The notes beneath the pieces are model-generated. The model was not told the origin of the DNA. It saw only the letters and a list, made by a program, of their open reading frames with translations, and searched no databases. From Heterobasidion occidentale (Eukaryota > Basidiomycota > Agaricomycetes > Russulales > Bondarzewiaceae), in NCBI GenBank assembly GCA_039111635.1, contig JBCAQO010000011.1:1488001-1552000 (forward strand): a stretch of 64,000 nt of DNA, written 5' to 3'. The first letter of the stretch is position 1; the number at the start of each line of letters is the position of its first letter. This document shows positions 1 to 12,133 of this stretch, one piece after another. A program made the position numbers and the translations under genes.

Positions 1-1082
1 TATATATCGCTATATATATATATGGCTTGTGGAGCCCATTCAGTTCCCCACGGGGTACGCATCCGACCGCCCGAGATCGAAATCAAGCTCTGGTGGGAGT
101 TGAAGCGCCAAGTTCGAAGCCGACGCGTGGGCGAAACCACGATCTCGCGATCTCGCGCGGCGAGCACAGCCAAGTATAGCGCGATTCGAAGGACGGTGGC
201 TGCGGTCGAGTGCTCCTTGAACATTGAGCGGCTTGGACTCGGCGACGATGACGGCCTCTTGCTCGTGGATGTCGCAGAGTAATTGGCATGGGGCTGGGAT
301 GGCGCTCGCCGCAAGTAGACAATGCCCCGCCTCGCATTGCGCGGTTGCGGGAACACTTTGTGGAGCGCCACAAAGCGCGCGCAAGACCAGCCCACCGACG
401 GAGGAATCGAGTGCCTATTTTGAGCCGTACAACGAGAGTCATCGAAGCCAAACTAAGCCAAAGCCGAAGCTGAATGAAGTTTGGAGTCGAAGAGAGCGCG
501 CGAAGCCAGCTCCACACGCACATGCCGCGCGGGCTCGCAACAGGTTTTGCACTTTGCACCCTCGGGCTGTCAAGGAAGTATTTCTGCAAGCGGCTCAATG
601 GAAGAGACCGGGCGGCAGACGGAGGCGCAAAGAAAGTCTCTCGCGCACTGTGGCATACCATGCCACAGACGATTGGACGCGAGAACGGTCAGCGAGAGGG
701 CCATCCGAGAGGTTCGTCCGAGTTCGTGGTCCGTCGAACATACATACGCATCTTATCTTCGGAAGAACGCGTCTCGTACGGTATCACGAGAAGCGCAGCA
801 GGATGAGGGCAGGGCGATCCGTCGACGCCGCCGGCTGCTCCAAGCTTCCGTACGATCGCGCGCGCGGCGCCCCACAAGAGCTCGAAATTGCTAGCCAGAC
901 ACCGTATCATACATAGCGCTGTGGAGCCTTCGCCACGTATGCCCCGAGATCGGGACGATCGGTACGCAGCCACCACGATCATCATCATCATCGTGGCGCT
1001 GCGCTGCGCCTCATTCGATCGATACGATGCGCGCACAGACGCGCCACTGAGCGGCAACGAAACGAAATCACCTTCACGTCCC

Positions 1083-1382
1083 AGTAGTATGTAAAGAAAG
1101 CATCGGCGAGTTTCACACGCCTGCCACTGGGTGTATAGTGTAGCGAGTCCTGGAGGCGTCGCGCGCCTCCTCAGCGTGTCGCTGCGGCTAAGCGAATCGC
1201 GGCCATGCATGCTGCAAGAGGCCGCACGCACCGAGGCTGAGATCTGCAGTAGTATGCAAAGGAGGCGTCGGCAAGTTTTACACGCCTGCCGCTGGATATG
1301 GACGTACTCGTACAGTAGTGTCGCGTAGCGAGTCCTGGAGGCGGCGCGCGCCGCCTCGGCGTGTCGCCGCGACGCAACCGAG
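1083..1382. repeat. Diverged tandem duplication with internal palindromes
   Basis: Two units of roughly 120-135 bases, about 1083-1200 and 1248-1382, share the order: AGTAGTATG, a stretch around CGGCAAGTTTTACACGCCTGCC, the block TAGCGAGTCCTGGAGGCG, a palindrome, then GCGTGTCGC. The palindrome in unit 2 (1338-1357) is a perfect 20-base inverted repeat, gaggcggcgcgcgccgcctc. The one in unit 1 (about 1152-1170) is a shorter, mutated version. The role is unknown. Confidence 0.6.
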
Positions 1383-3041
1383 CGGATGTGCAACCACGGC
1401 CACGGCCCACATGCGTTGCTCTGGACTCGTTGACGCGCACCCGCGCTCGCTACTCACGACCCCTCGTTGCATTTTCGGTACGGCACGGATCAGATCTCGG
1501 GGTGCGATGGAGGTCACGCAGGTGGAGCTATACGATGGGGGTGGGGAAGCACGCACATCGCACACCGCGTGGACGGGCTCGGGCCGCACGATATGGCGCA
1601 AGCGCAGAGCCAAGTGAGAGTATAGACGACGACGCGTCGTGGCGCCGCATGGACGCGTCCGAGATGAAAGAAAGAGGGCACTCCGCTTGCACGTCGCAAA
1701 GGCAAAGCGCAGGTTATTTTTGTGTGCGTGTTTGCCAGTCTGCAGCGCGCGCCGCGTGAGCTATGGATAGACTCGGCGATGTCAATGGCGATGAGAAGTG
1801 CGCTTGGATCGTGCACTTGGATCCTCGGAGTTGAGGTTGCCGCTCATACCTGACTGGATGGGGACGTGCGGTTGGACATCCGGACGACATGGCCTAGACC
1901 TAGGCCAAATGACAGAGAAAGGTACGAATGAAATGAGGCAAAAAAACTGCAGTCGGGTCATAGAAGTGTCATAGACTGATGGCAACGGCGCTGCGAACCG
2001 GAATATCTCGGCATCGAAACACCTGTTCAACCTGGACGAGACTGGTCTCACCGCAGATAAAACAGCGGATCGCTAGCGGATGAGCGTGTGCGGACGTGTG
2101 ACCGCAGTGGCCACCCGCGGGGTCGTGAAGCAGCAGTCGTTTGCTTATCAGGATTTAGCTTCTGAGTTTGTGAGCGGCATGCGCGATGATCTGACGGCAC
2201 GTCCCTGCGCCCTGTGATCATAGCAGGCGCCGAAACCAAACCTTCACGTGTGCGTCGACGTCGTTGATGCGGATGCCCAAAGAAGTGGTGCGAGGATGTA
2301 GTTCGGCGGACGAGGAGGGTATCCAGGAGGCTAAGCAGAGACGGACGAGAAGGATGGCGGTGGAGCAGGGTCAGAAGTGAGTGCTAAATTTGGACAACGC
2401 TGTTCTAGCTAGCATGGGATTCTGACGAGCCACCGTGCGCAGATGAGGACGGGATGCGAGACCGGGCGTATGTCGCGCCAGTCGTCGCGCGGTCGTAAAG
2501 GTTTGGCTGCTGACCGGTGGGTAGTTTATAGGGATGGATGAGGGAGGAGCTAGAGGGGGGAGTGGGTACGGCATGGCGGCAAGGCCAAAGGCGGGATCGA
2601 GAGCGATCGACATGGCGAACCGGACATCCGAACTGACGAATAACAGGACGAACGCGCCAGCCACTCTCTCCAGTGCTTGGTCCTCCATCCCTTCTTCAAA
2701 AGCCGTCGCTCCCTCCCTTCAGACACGCGCACTCTTCTCTCCTCCCTTCTCCTCTCCACGACCGCCCCCCTCACCCCTCGCCGTCCATTCTCGAGAACCC
2801 ACCCCGCATTAGCACCTATTGTCCACCAGCACCCCGTTCCGACACACCGCCCCTCGACCCATCCTCTGTCTAGGCCCCAAGATCTCACAGAGCTGCGGAC
2901 CCGCCAGATCCCCCAGCTGCAGCGCCCTCCCTTCTGTATTTCCGATCCGCCGAGTCTTCAGCACCCTTCGACGACGACGCGCCCCTTATCGCGCCCTCCC
3001 ATCCGCCTATCTTTCGAAATTTTACAGCTTCCATCTCTCCT

Positions 3042-3048
3042 TATATAA
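3042..3048 (+). promoter_or_regulatory. TATA-like box upstream of the ThrE-like gene
   Basis: TATATAA lies in a CT-rich stretch about 177 bases before the ATG at 3225. Position and context fit a core promoter, but there is no transcript evidence. Confidence 0.35.
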
Positions 3049-3224
3049 CCGGGCCCATCCCGCCGTACGCACATTCTCCTCCATACCACCTGCACATCGT
3101 CCCCTCTTTCTCTCTCCCTCTTCCTCCCTTTTGTCTCTTCCTCTCTTCTCTCCTTCTTTTCCGTTGCCCCCCTTTTTTCCGGCTTCTTTCGCTACCTCCT
3201 CTGCCACTTAAATCTCCTCTGTGA

Positions 3225-6200
3225 ATGTCCGCTCCGAATCAGCCCCTTGATGCCTCCACCTCCTTTGTAGCCCGCGCTATGGACTATCCGCCCCCTACCG
3301 CGCCCGCGCCCGCGCCCCTGAGCGTCGGCCTATCGCTCAACCCAGCCGACACGCTCACGCCCCCGCCCCCTAGCGCGACCGCTCTGTCCGCCGCAGGCGC
3401 AAACCGCCCCGCCGGTGGCACCGCACGCGCCTCGGGCACCAAAACACCCCGCAAGGTCCAATGGGCCGCCGATACCCAGCAAACCCTGTCCGCGCAGCCC
3501 TCGAGCTCCTCTATCCACGAGCTCGACGAGCACGGCCTCGACGTGCGTTTTTTGTTTTTCGCGTCGCCCCCGACCCCCTTTTTACCCGGCCCCTGACGAC
3601 CTATCCTTTGTACTCACCCCGTTTCTTTTTGTGTTGCGACTGCAGCCCGCCGCGTTCCAAAGCCTCACGCACGCCCTCGAACAACACCGCTTCACCTCCG
3701 TCTCTCCAAACCCTCTCTCCCACAACGCCAACGGCGGCTACTTCAACAGCAACCACCACGCCCACCACCATAGCCACAGCCACGCCCACGCCCACCACCA
3801 CCACACGCCGTCCCCCCGCTGCCCCCGCTGCACATCGCGTCCCCTCCTCGACAAGCATCAGCGCCGCCTCCACCCCCGGCGGCGCATCCCCGCAATACGA
3901 GGTCCCGGGCGAGAACTTCATCGACCGCGACGAGCGCGCGGGGCTCCCCGGGCGCAACGCGGAGCGCTACTCGCAGTCGCGCGCCGCCAAGGTCGTCGGC
4001 GCGCACAAGAGCGGCGTGTTCGGCTTCGGCGCGCTCAGGTTCGGCGCGCAGGGGCGCAGGAAGCACAGGCGCGGGCGCTCGCAGGAGCCGCAGGGCGCGA
4101 GCGACGTCGAGGCCTGCGCGGAGACCCCGACGGCGGCGCCGCGGCGCCCGCTCGGGTCCGGCGTGCTCTCGGCGCTGCTCACGCTGTACGACCACCCGCA
4201 CGCGGACCCAAACTCGGAGGCGTCGTCCCCCGTGCGCCGCTCGTTCGACGAGCGCGAGCGCGACCGCGGGCGCAGCCGCGAGCGGCCGACGTTCTCGCGT
4301 GGCTTTTCGTTCGAGACGCTCGGCCGCTCGTTCACCTCCCCGAGCCTCGGCTCGCTCGCGTCGACGGCGCGCTCGCCGGGCGGCGGCGGGCCCGAGGGCG
4401 GTGGCGGCGGAGGAGGAGGAGGAGGGAGGAGGCGCGGCGGCGGGAGCGGGTCGTCGATCTATCGCGGGTTCGGGCTCGGCGACTCGCGGCCTGCGCAGAC
4501 GCGGAGCGCGGCGGGCGTGTTTGGCCCGCTGATCGCGTCGACGGGGAACATCGCGGGCGTGGCGGCGCCCGTGGCGACGACGATCGGGCCCAACGTGAAG
4601 CGGCCCGGGTACCATCTGTCCAGGCGAGTCTCCGCCCCGCTCTTCATTCGCAGCCCGTGTTTCGTGCTAACGCTGACGTCGCTTATCGCCAGGTACTCGC
4701 TCGAGAGCAACATGCCCTCGCGCGCGCGCACGCCGGCCAAGGCGCTCCCGCGCCCGCGCAGCATGCACTTCGAGACGCTCGCGCAGGCGCAGGCGGCGGG
4801 GACGGACTCGCAGCCGTCCTCGCTCGAGACGGCGTCCGCGGGCACCGCGACGCCGCTGATGGGCCACCACTACGCGGGCGGCGCGTCGTCCGTGTTCTCG
4901 ACCGCGACGGGCCGCCAGAAGTGGACGGACGTGCTGAAGGACCTGCCGAAGCGCGGCTGGACGGCGTCGCGCGCGGGCACGCCGTCGACGCCTGGCACGG
5001 AGACGGAGGTGGAGGACTATTGGAGCGAGAAGATGGACGAGAGGAAGCGGGAGCGCAAGCGCAAGCGGAAGAAGGCGGAGATCTACGTGCGTCGCGGTCT
5101 CCCTCGCGTCCGTCGCGCATGCTCACTCTTTTTTCTTGCTTGTTTATTTCGTCGGTGCGAGCAGATCACGCGCCATGTGGCGGAGATCATCCAGCGCCAG
5201 GAGTTCATCCTCAAGCTCGCGCGCGCGATGATGATGTTCGGGGGGCCGACGCACCGCCTGCAGGCGCAGATGCAGTCCACGGCGCGCGTGCTCGACATCG
5301 AGCTCTCGTGCATGTACCTCCCGGACGTGATGCTCATCTCGTTCGACGACGCGGCCACCAGCACGTCCAACATCAAGTTCATCCGCCAGAGCTCCGCGCT
5401 CGACATCGGCAAGCTGCAGGAGGCGCACAAGCTGTACTGGAAGGTGCGCCCTCCATCCTCCGCGCCCGCACGAGCGCTGGGAGCGACGGGGTGTGCTGAC
5501 TTGCATCGCTTGTTTTGTGCGTAGGTCATTCACGACGATATCTCGGTAAAAGACGCGTCTGCGGCCCTGGACGAGCTCATGCGCCGCAAGCCGCTGTACA
5601 ACGTGTGGCAGATCATCTTCTTCGGCGGCATGGCCTCCGCCTCCATCTGCAGCGTCAGCTTCAAGGGTTCCTTCATCGACTGCCTCGCCGCCTTCCCCCT
5701 CGGCGCCCTCCTCGTGTCCATCCAGCTTCTCTCCGTCCGTAACGAACTGTATTCTAACGTATTCGAGTGCGTATCGCCTTTAGCATCTGGACGTTGCGTG
5801 CTTTGAGCTGACGTGCTCGTTTGTGTAGAATCACAGTTGCCACTCTGCTTAGCTTCTTGTCTGCCGCGCTCGCGTCCACACACCATTTCTGCTACTCTGC
5901 TGTCGCTTCTAGCTCCGTCGTACTCATCCTTCCCGTGCGCCGCCATTTCTCTCTGTCGGAGAGCCCCGTTCTGACCACGTGATTTTGAATGTCTTAACAG
6001 GGCTTCATCGTGCTCTGCGGCAGTCTCGAGCTCTCGTCCCGCAACATCGTCTCCGGCGCCGTCCGACTGTGTTTCGCCTGTGTATATTCGCTCTTCCTCG
6101 GATTTGGCCTCGCCATTGGCGCCGAAGTATACCAAAAAATAACGAAAAAATCGATCGTCGGGCCGGAGGACTATAATTGCGTGCAGAGCCACTCGAGCGA

Positions 6201-6935
6201 CCTATGGTATCAGAGCACGCCCTCGCTCTGGTGGAGTGCGTGTTTTTGCTTGCCCTGCGGCGTTTCTGCGCGACACGAGGCTAAGATGTCCGGTTTCGTT
6301 TGGTTTTTAATTTGGCAGCATTCCTCACGGTGCCGATGTTCTCGCTGTTCCTGAGCCTGCGGAACCAGGCGCCGTGGAATCGAAAGGAGCTGTTCATGCT
6401 CGTGATCATTTCGTGCATCGGCTGGGTCACGAACCACTTCACCGGGACGAAGTTCAGCGGTCAGAACGACATCAGCGCTGCCGTCGGGTACGTCTATCTC
6501 GCTCCGTCTTGTCCCCGCTTCCGGTTGGCTCATGTCTCGGCCTCGGCTTCGGTCTTGCCCACAGCGCGTTCGCGGTCGGCGTGGTGGCGAACGTGTATGG
6601 CAGGCTCTTCCGCGGGAACGCGTTCGTGGTCATGGTGCGCCGTTTTCGCGCCGATCCTCTCCGTGGCGTGCGCGATCGACTGATCAGAGACTCGTTTTTC
6701 CTTGCAGATCACCGGCATTCTCTTCCAGCTGCCGTCCGGCCTCGGGAACGGCGGCTTGCTCACGTTCGCGTCGCAGCAGACGTCGGGCGTGTCCACGTCC
6801 TACGTGTCCGGCTTCCAGACCGCGCTCCAGCTCATCTCTGTGTCCATCGGCCTCACCGTCGGCCTCGGCATCTCTCTCGTCCTCGTCCACCCCATCCAGT
6901 CGCGCAGGCGGCGCGGTGGCGTCTTCAGTCTCTGA
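3225..6935 (+). CDS. ThrE/Prm10-like (DUF1212) multi-pass membrane transporter
   Basis: The conceptual protein is about 1,005 residues. A long low-complexity N-terminus (His-, Ser- and Gly-rich) is followed by a basic segment and a C-terminal membrane domain with about ten hydrophobic segments. The motifs resemble fungal pheromone-regulated Prm10/ThrE-type proteins, a family linked to threonine/serine export in bacteria; examples are KLARAMMMFGGPTHRLQ, ELSCMYLPDVMLISF and GLGNGGLLTFASQQTSG. Exons by splice phase: 3225-3542, 3646-4623, 4693-5086, 5165-5443, 5525-5766, 5829-5934, 6001-6235, 6319-6487, 6565-6634, 6708-6935. The intron 4624-4692 appears to use a GC donor (CAG|GCGAGT) and has a GCTAAC branch site. 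In exon 2 the reading frame must shift by one base somewhere between about 3690 and 3880: the start reads PAAFQSLTHALEQHR in one frame and the rest in another. This is a missed small intron, an assembly error in the CAC/GCC-rich tract, or a true frameshift. The substrate is unknown. Confidence 0.87.
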
Positions 6936-7540
6936 TCTATGCACCCCTCTCATCGTCGTTTCCACCATCATCTCAAATCTACACTTACACCTCTAGACGC
7001 TTATCTCTTGCTTCCATGTATCATGTCCGTTTATGCTTGCGTCCGATGGCCTCGTTTCTCCCGTACTTGTGTTTGTTTGTTTGTTTTTTGCTTCGCTCTT
7101 CTTGGGAACATTATGGACATTATGATCGATTAACTCTCTCCACTTGTACACAGCCCCCCTCGCTCCGCCGCGCCACGCCTTGACGCCTTCTCACTGTCAC
7201 GATATGACGCCCCGCCCTCCACTTTGATAGATACATAGACATCATTTGCTTAGATCTCCCTCGTTTTCCTGCTTCGCGATCGCCGGTTATCGGCTACCTC
7301 ACGCACCTAGTCTGTTCGGCGGGATGATATATACGCAAACCCGTTCGATTCCTGCATGGCTCATGAAGAACGCTTTATTGTTACAACGTATCTTTCGTAT
7401 TTAAAACACTAGACAACATACAAACGGCCGCGTTTGCGCTTAGCTTCCTTGACTGACTCGTTTAATGTTCATTCATTCATTCATTCATTGCTTCATTCAT
7501 CTTCGTCGGATCCGTCCCTTCATCTCAAGATGCACGTGGA
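6936..7540. other. Convergent intergenic region with (ATTC)n microsatellite
   Basis: This is the shared 3' flank between the + strand transporter and the - strand phospholipase D gene. It holds an ATTC microsatellite of about five units near 7469-7490 and AT-rich stretches that probably include both polyadenylation regions. No gene is seen. Confidence 0.6.
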
Positions 7541-10500
7541 TCAAATATAGATCGGCAAGGTAGGGTTGAGGCCCTTCCAGTCGGGGCCCTCGACGAAGCC
7601 CTTCTCATCGATGAGGAAGTCCTGGGACGGAAGCAAAGAACGAGTCTGTCAGGATCTGCGCGGCCCACGAGTGAAAAGATGCTGCAGGAGCGCGAACGCA
7701 CCAGGGGCGCTTCCACCAGCGAACCGCGCACGCGCGCGAGTCCGTCCTTGACCCGATCCAGAGGGACGCCGGGCGCGACGTGGCCGGTCTTGACCTTGGG
7801 CACGTAGTTCTGCGTTCGCAAAAGCACCATCAGATCGATTCCGCGTGTTTTCAAATGAGTGCGCGATCACGTACGTCGTACGCGTTCCAGTCGCGGACCA
7901 GGTTGGTGGGCACCGGGCGGAAGATCTCGGTGAAGATCTCCCTGTTCTGGCGCGCGGTGGTATACCACAGGTCGATCGTCTCCTGGGCGAGCGGGTCCGC
8001 GACCGTCCTGTCCTCGTCGGTGTCGAGTTCGTCGTCGTTGGGGTGCGGCGCCGCGCGCATGAACGAGGTGACCTGGGGCTCCCGGTGCTCGCAGAGCTCC
8101 GCGCGGATAAGCCCAAGATGTTCTGTGCGATATTCATTAAAGGCATGCGTTTGAACATGCGGGAAAGGGGGCGACTCACGGCGGTAGAGCTTTCGCCGGA
8201 GGGAGGCGGCGAAGCGGCTGGCAACGTAAGGTTCTCCGTCCATCGTAGTCTCGATGGTATCGTCGTCTTCCACGACGAGCGCGATCTCAGAATCGCCATC
8301 GCCCTAAAAACCCGGGAGATTGGTTAACAGATAACAGAAAGAGAGTCACCGGAGGGATACGTGCCCTTTGACTGCGGTCGTTTAGGTTTGCGGAGCCCAT
8401 CTAGCAGCGGCCCAAAACGTTTCAGGACCGACCGTGCACATGGGTGGCAGCTAATGAGAACTCACGATAACGCGCCTGTCGTCTACTATCATCAGCTTCG
8501 TGTGGATATACGACAGCTCTGAGACGTAACTGGACGGCCATCAGCTCCACAGTTCATCTGCCTTATCGCGAGAGGAGGGCACTGCTTACGCGTTGAGCTC
8601 CTCTTCTTCTGTTCCGAGCCATTTCTCGTCGCGCAGGCCCGTGTCGTCTTGAAGAGCGTGCTGGACGACGGTATCGGAAACGTCCTCGTCGCCGCGGATC
8701 CGCTCTGACGCACGTTCGAACCGCTCGATGATCTCGACCGCCTCCGATTTCGACTCGGGCAAGGGGAACTTCTCCGTCTTGACGGGGGTCTTGTCGCTTA
8801 CAACGATGCCCTCAGAGGTGGCCTCGGGCATCTTGATGGTCACTTCCTTGGGGACATCAGCGTCCGCCGAGTCGCCGATCCACTGGCGGGCGAGAGCCAC
8901 TTGCGCAGCGTTGAACTTGACACCGCTGATCTCTTCCATCCTCTCGATGTATCCTGAGCGTGCTCAGTCAGAAGCAATGACGGATGACAAGGAAGCAGTA
9001 CCCACCCGCAGGCGCGTTGATGCGATCATAGACGCGAAGGTGATAGAACCGGATGTAATCCATCCTGAGCAATGTTTGAGTCATGGTCTAGGCTAACCGA
9101 ATAACAACACGCACGGTTCGTATCCTGCCTTGCGGATCTCTTCGTAGATGCTGTTTCCGCCGCGGTTGATCGTGCGGTACTGGGCCGCCATGATTGTCTT
9201 GAGTGATGTCTCGGACTTCACGTCGCCAGAGAATGCGGGAACCTCGGGGATAACCACGACCACCTTGCAGCCGCGTAGGTGAGCAAATGCAGGAAAAGGT
9301 AAATCAATCCAACATGCCTTGAATTTCCTGCCGTCGCGAGCAGCTCTGACAATGCGTTCCACAAGGGCTGCGGCAATTTGGTTCTTGACAGGGCCCTCTT
9401 CCTTTGTGTTGGAGATACTAAGCAAATGTCAGCTTAACGCTATCATTATGCCAGATGTAAGTCTTACAAGAATTGGTTTTCTAAGACATTGTACAATCAG
9501 CTCAATTCCATTCTCTTAAGAGAAAGCAGTAAACATACCGATGTAGATGAAGTGGTTTGCCTCGCGGATGAGTTGGATGTCTACAGAGTATCAGATATAC
9601 TCTTATTGCTTATGGAGGGGACCTACAAGCATTCTGGATGCTGTGCTCCGTGAGCACGCCATGGCTCCAGTCGGAAACACTTCGCACGACCTGCACGCGG
9701 CAGTTGCCGTGGGGCGGGCGGGCGTAATTGTGGTCCTCATAATCTTCCCCTTCAGGTAGGTGGAAGCGCTGCTTGAAGTGTTTGCCCATTTGATGCCATC
9801 GCTCGCGGTGAGGATGACCTGTGTAGAGGTGAGATGGTCATGATGTGGCTCGAAGAAATGAGGTTGATCGACGCACGGACGACAGCCTCGTTCGGAGACA
9901 CTTCCACATTGTGAGGGAGAGCGAGCCAGTCATAGCGACTGTAACACATGTTGGTACTGGAAACCTCAATAGTCTTGAACGTCACTTACGCTTCATCCTT
10001 GTACTAAAACAAAGTGTTAGAATGATCAAAAAGCCGGTGGCATAAATAGGTGATATACTGACCTTCCTAGTCTTAACTTCGTTCCAACGTTCTACAAAGT
10101 GTTGTACAATGTCTAAAACAACAGGCCCCGCAAGAGTCATATGAACCTACGCAAGACTGAGCATCGACAAAAGCGAACTACCAAAAGTCTTGAACGCTTA
10201 CATCGTGCCAGGGCATCCTCGGACTTTCAGCAACCGAAATAGTGCCGCTCACGTAGTTGTACACGTCCTGGAAATCCGAGATGCGTGCGTTGTTGTAGTC
10301 CTGACCAGGGAACAGCGTCTTAGAGAAGTTAGTCGGGTGAGCGTCCGCCAGCGGGTGATAGTTGGTGTCCCAGCGCCCGAAGCAGATGTCAAGGCCGCCA
10401 ATGCAAGCCCGATGGTTATCTACAACCACGACCTATAGCGAATGATAAATATGGTGTGGCATCGACAACGGAAATAGGCTGACCTTTTCGTGGTGAGACC

Positions 10501-11408
10501 AGAACTCGACATTATCTGGGGAGAAACATGAATTGATGGATCTGAGGTATAGGGATATAGTGGAGACATCAAACCTTTGGATCCGATGTGATCAGGGTGC
10601 CGCATGCAAGAAATGTTGGGATGAAGAGCCTCTAAAGCTTTCTGCACACACGGACTCCTCTTTCAGTCAACATTGACGCAGAAATTGTGAGTGGCTTACC
10701 TTGGTGTGAGAAGAGCTCATGCTCATGGTTTGTGTGACCTGACGTCTATGAGAATCTGGGTGCGATGCGAACAATTTCAGCGTACCTCCTTATAGACCAC
10801 ACAATAAACCTTGACGCCTTGCTCGGCTTTGCGTTTCAAAATTCTGTCCAATCGCCATTTCTCATTGTATGCCGGGGGGCGGCGAAGGTACAGTTCCGGC
10901 GTGAGCCACCAATCCTAACAAGCACGATCAATCCCTTGCGCAACACAAGGATGATCGAGGACGTACCAGGATGAAGATGCACTCCCTCGCGCTCTCAAGC
11001 ATCTCCGAAAGTGCGTAGAAATAATCATGCCCGTCGATGTGCCTTTAGAATAACTCATGAATTGACGACAATTGGATGTGCCCCTGTAGACGCACCATTT
11101 GACAAAGTTCTGAGCTCGCTCATCGGCAAAGCTGTCAAAGCGATGAGAAGCGTTAATTTCGGCCCTAATCTCGTCGTGCAATTTCTCATGGGGATCATCA
11201 TGGCGGCCTAGAAATCAATTCAGACAAAGAGACCAACGATTCGCATGCGAACTGTGACATACGATTGGGATTGACCAGGCCTGTCAAGCGAAATATAAGC
11301 CCGCGTGCCCTGGAACGATGCAAGACGCGAAGACGTACCAATGATGGTATCCTCTGTGCGTTTGATTCCCTCGGGAATGCGTTCGATGAGGTTGGAGAAG
11401 AAGGACAT
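7541..11408 (-). CDS. Phospholipase D with two HKD motifs
   Basis: The protein hydrolyses phosphatidylcholine-type lipids to phosphatidic acid (known for the family). It starts at [14 protein letters not shown] (ATG at 11408, good CCACC context) and ends ...LNPTLPIYI with TGA at 7541-7543. Both catalytic motifs are present: the first is HEKVVVVD (interrupted by an intron near 10440-10485), followed by [11 protein letters not shown]; the second is HTKLMIVDD near 8465-8505, followed by [10 protein letters not shown]. No PX or PH domain is visible before the catalytic part, so it is a shorter fungal type than yeast Spo14. More than ten introns are evident. Those I placed include 7622-7701, 7810-7874 and 8123-8179. 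The intron 8304-8364 needs a GC donor (AGG|GCACGT) to keep the frame through [16 protein letters not shown]. It converges on the ThrE-like gene. Confidence 0.92.
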
Positions 11409-12133
11409 GGTGGTCGTGAGCAAGGGGAAAGTGTGGTCATCATTCCCCTTTTTTATTAGCTGTGTCCATCGCTTGAGACACTTGGCGCGCAAACTGAATC
11501 TTGCTGCCGGTTGCCATCTGGGGCTTATCGGGATGATGTCATGTTTTTTTTCTCATCCGAGCCCTGTCATCCGCAAGTCAGCGGGTCTTCGGGTTCGTCT
11601 CATAGACGGGGCTATGAATAAAATACAGTTTGCAAAGCAGGCGTAGAGCTTCTCTGAAATAGATAAGCTACTGTACTCGTACAACAATAATCGACGTTGG
11701 GAGATGGCATGAAGATACTTATAATAAGACATCGGGTGCTGCAATTAGCACGCGTATAAATAGGCAAAATCACACAGAGCTTCGATACACGCAGGGTCTA
11801 CATGCAGGCACCAGAGGGCACGAACGGGGGCAAGCAGCCACCGTAACACGCTCCGTATTGTCCTTCGGAGTTGAACAAGCAATGCTCGCACAGCACAGCT
11901 TGACAGGAGTTAGAGGAAGGTGCCTGGAGCACAAGGAGGGCACAAGGAGGGTATCATAGATAAATTAATACAAGCAGACGAATGAAGAGTCATCGCGTTC
12001 CCAGAGCCAAACTGAATGTCAGTCCATCGAGTAGCTCGAACTCGCATACCAAAGTAAGTAGATACATCTTTCACCCTCCTGAGGCCCGAGCGGCCACTAA
12101 CCACTAAGCATTAATCGCCAACACACCTGTCAC
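11409..12133. other. Intergenic region, nothing recognised
   Basis: This lies between the start of the phospholipase D gene and the end of the DUF300 gene, both on the minus strand. It should contain the phospholipase promoter. Only short frames without domain signal are present. Confidence 0.5.

Larger units (their letters stand above)
1..3224. other. GC-rich stretch with no supported gene
   Basis: Long open frames occur on both strands of the first 1.8 kb, but they overlap each other, are rich in Arg/Ser/Ala, and show no recognisable domain or consistent splice signals, as expected of random frames in GC-rich DNA. The last 500 bases (about 2700-3220) become strongly pyrimidine-rich on the + strand, a common look for a fungal promoter and 5' leader. 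They lead into the transporter gene that starts at 3225. A diverged tandem duplication is listed separately. Confidence 0.55.

Noticed and set aside
83..1613. Long frames of 110-230 codons on both strands
   Set aside because: They overlap each other, are Arg/Ser/Ala-rich, have no domains or splice signals and fit chance frames in GC-rich DNA.
3743..4615. 290-codon minus-strand frame
   Set aside because: Antisense to the GC-rich N-terminal exon of the ThrE-like gene; composition is a mirror of that exon.
7469..7490. ATTC repeat as a regulatory element
   Set aside because: A simple microsatellite in a convergent 3' flank with no sign of function.
7649..8299. 216-codon minus-strand frame
   Set aside because: A shifted reading of the phospholipase D exons; the true frame carries the conserved residues.
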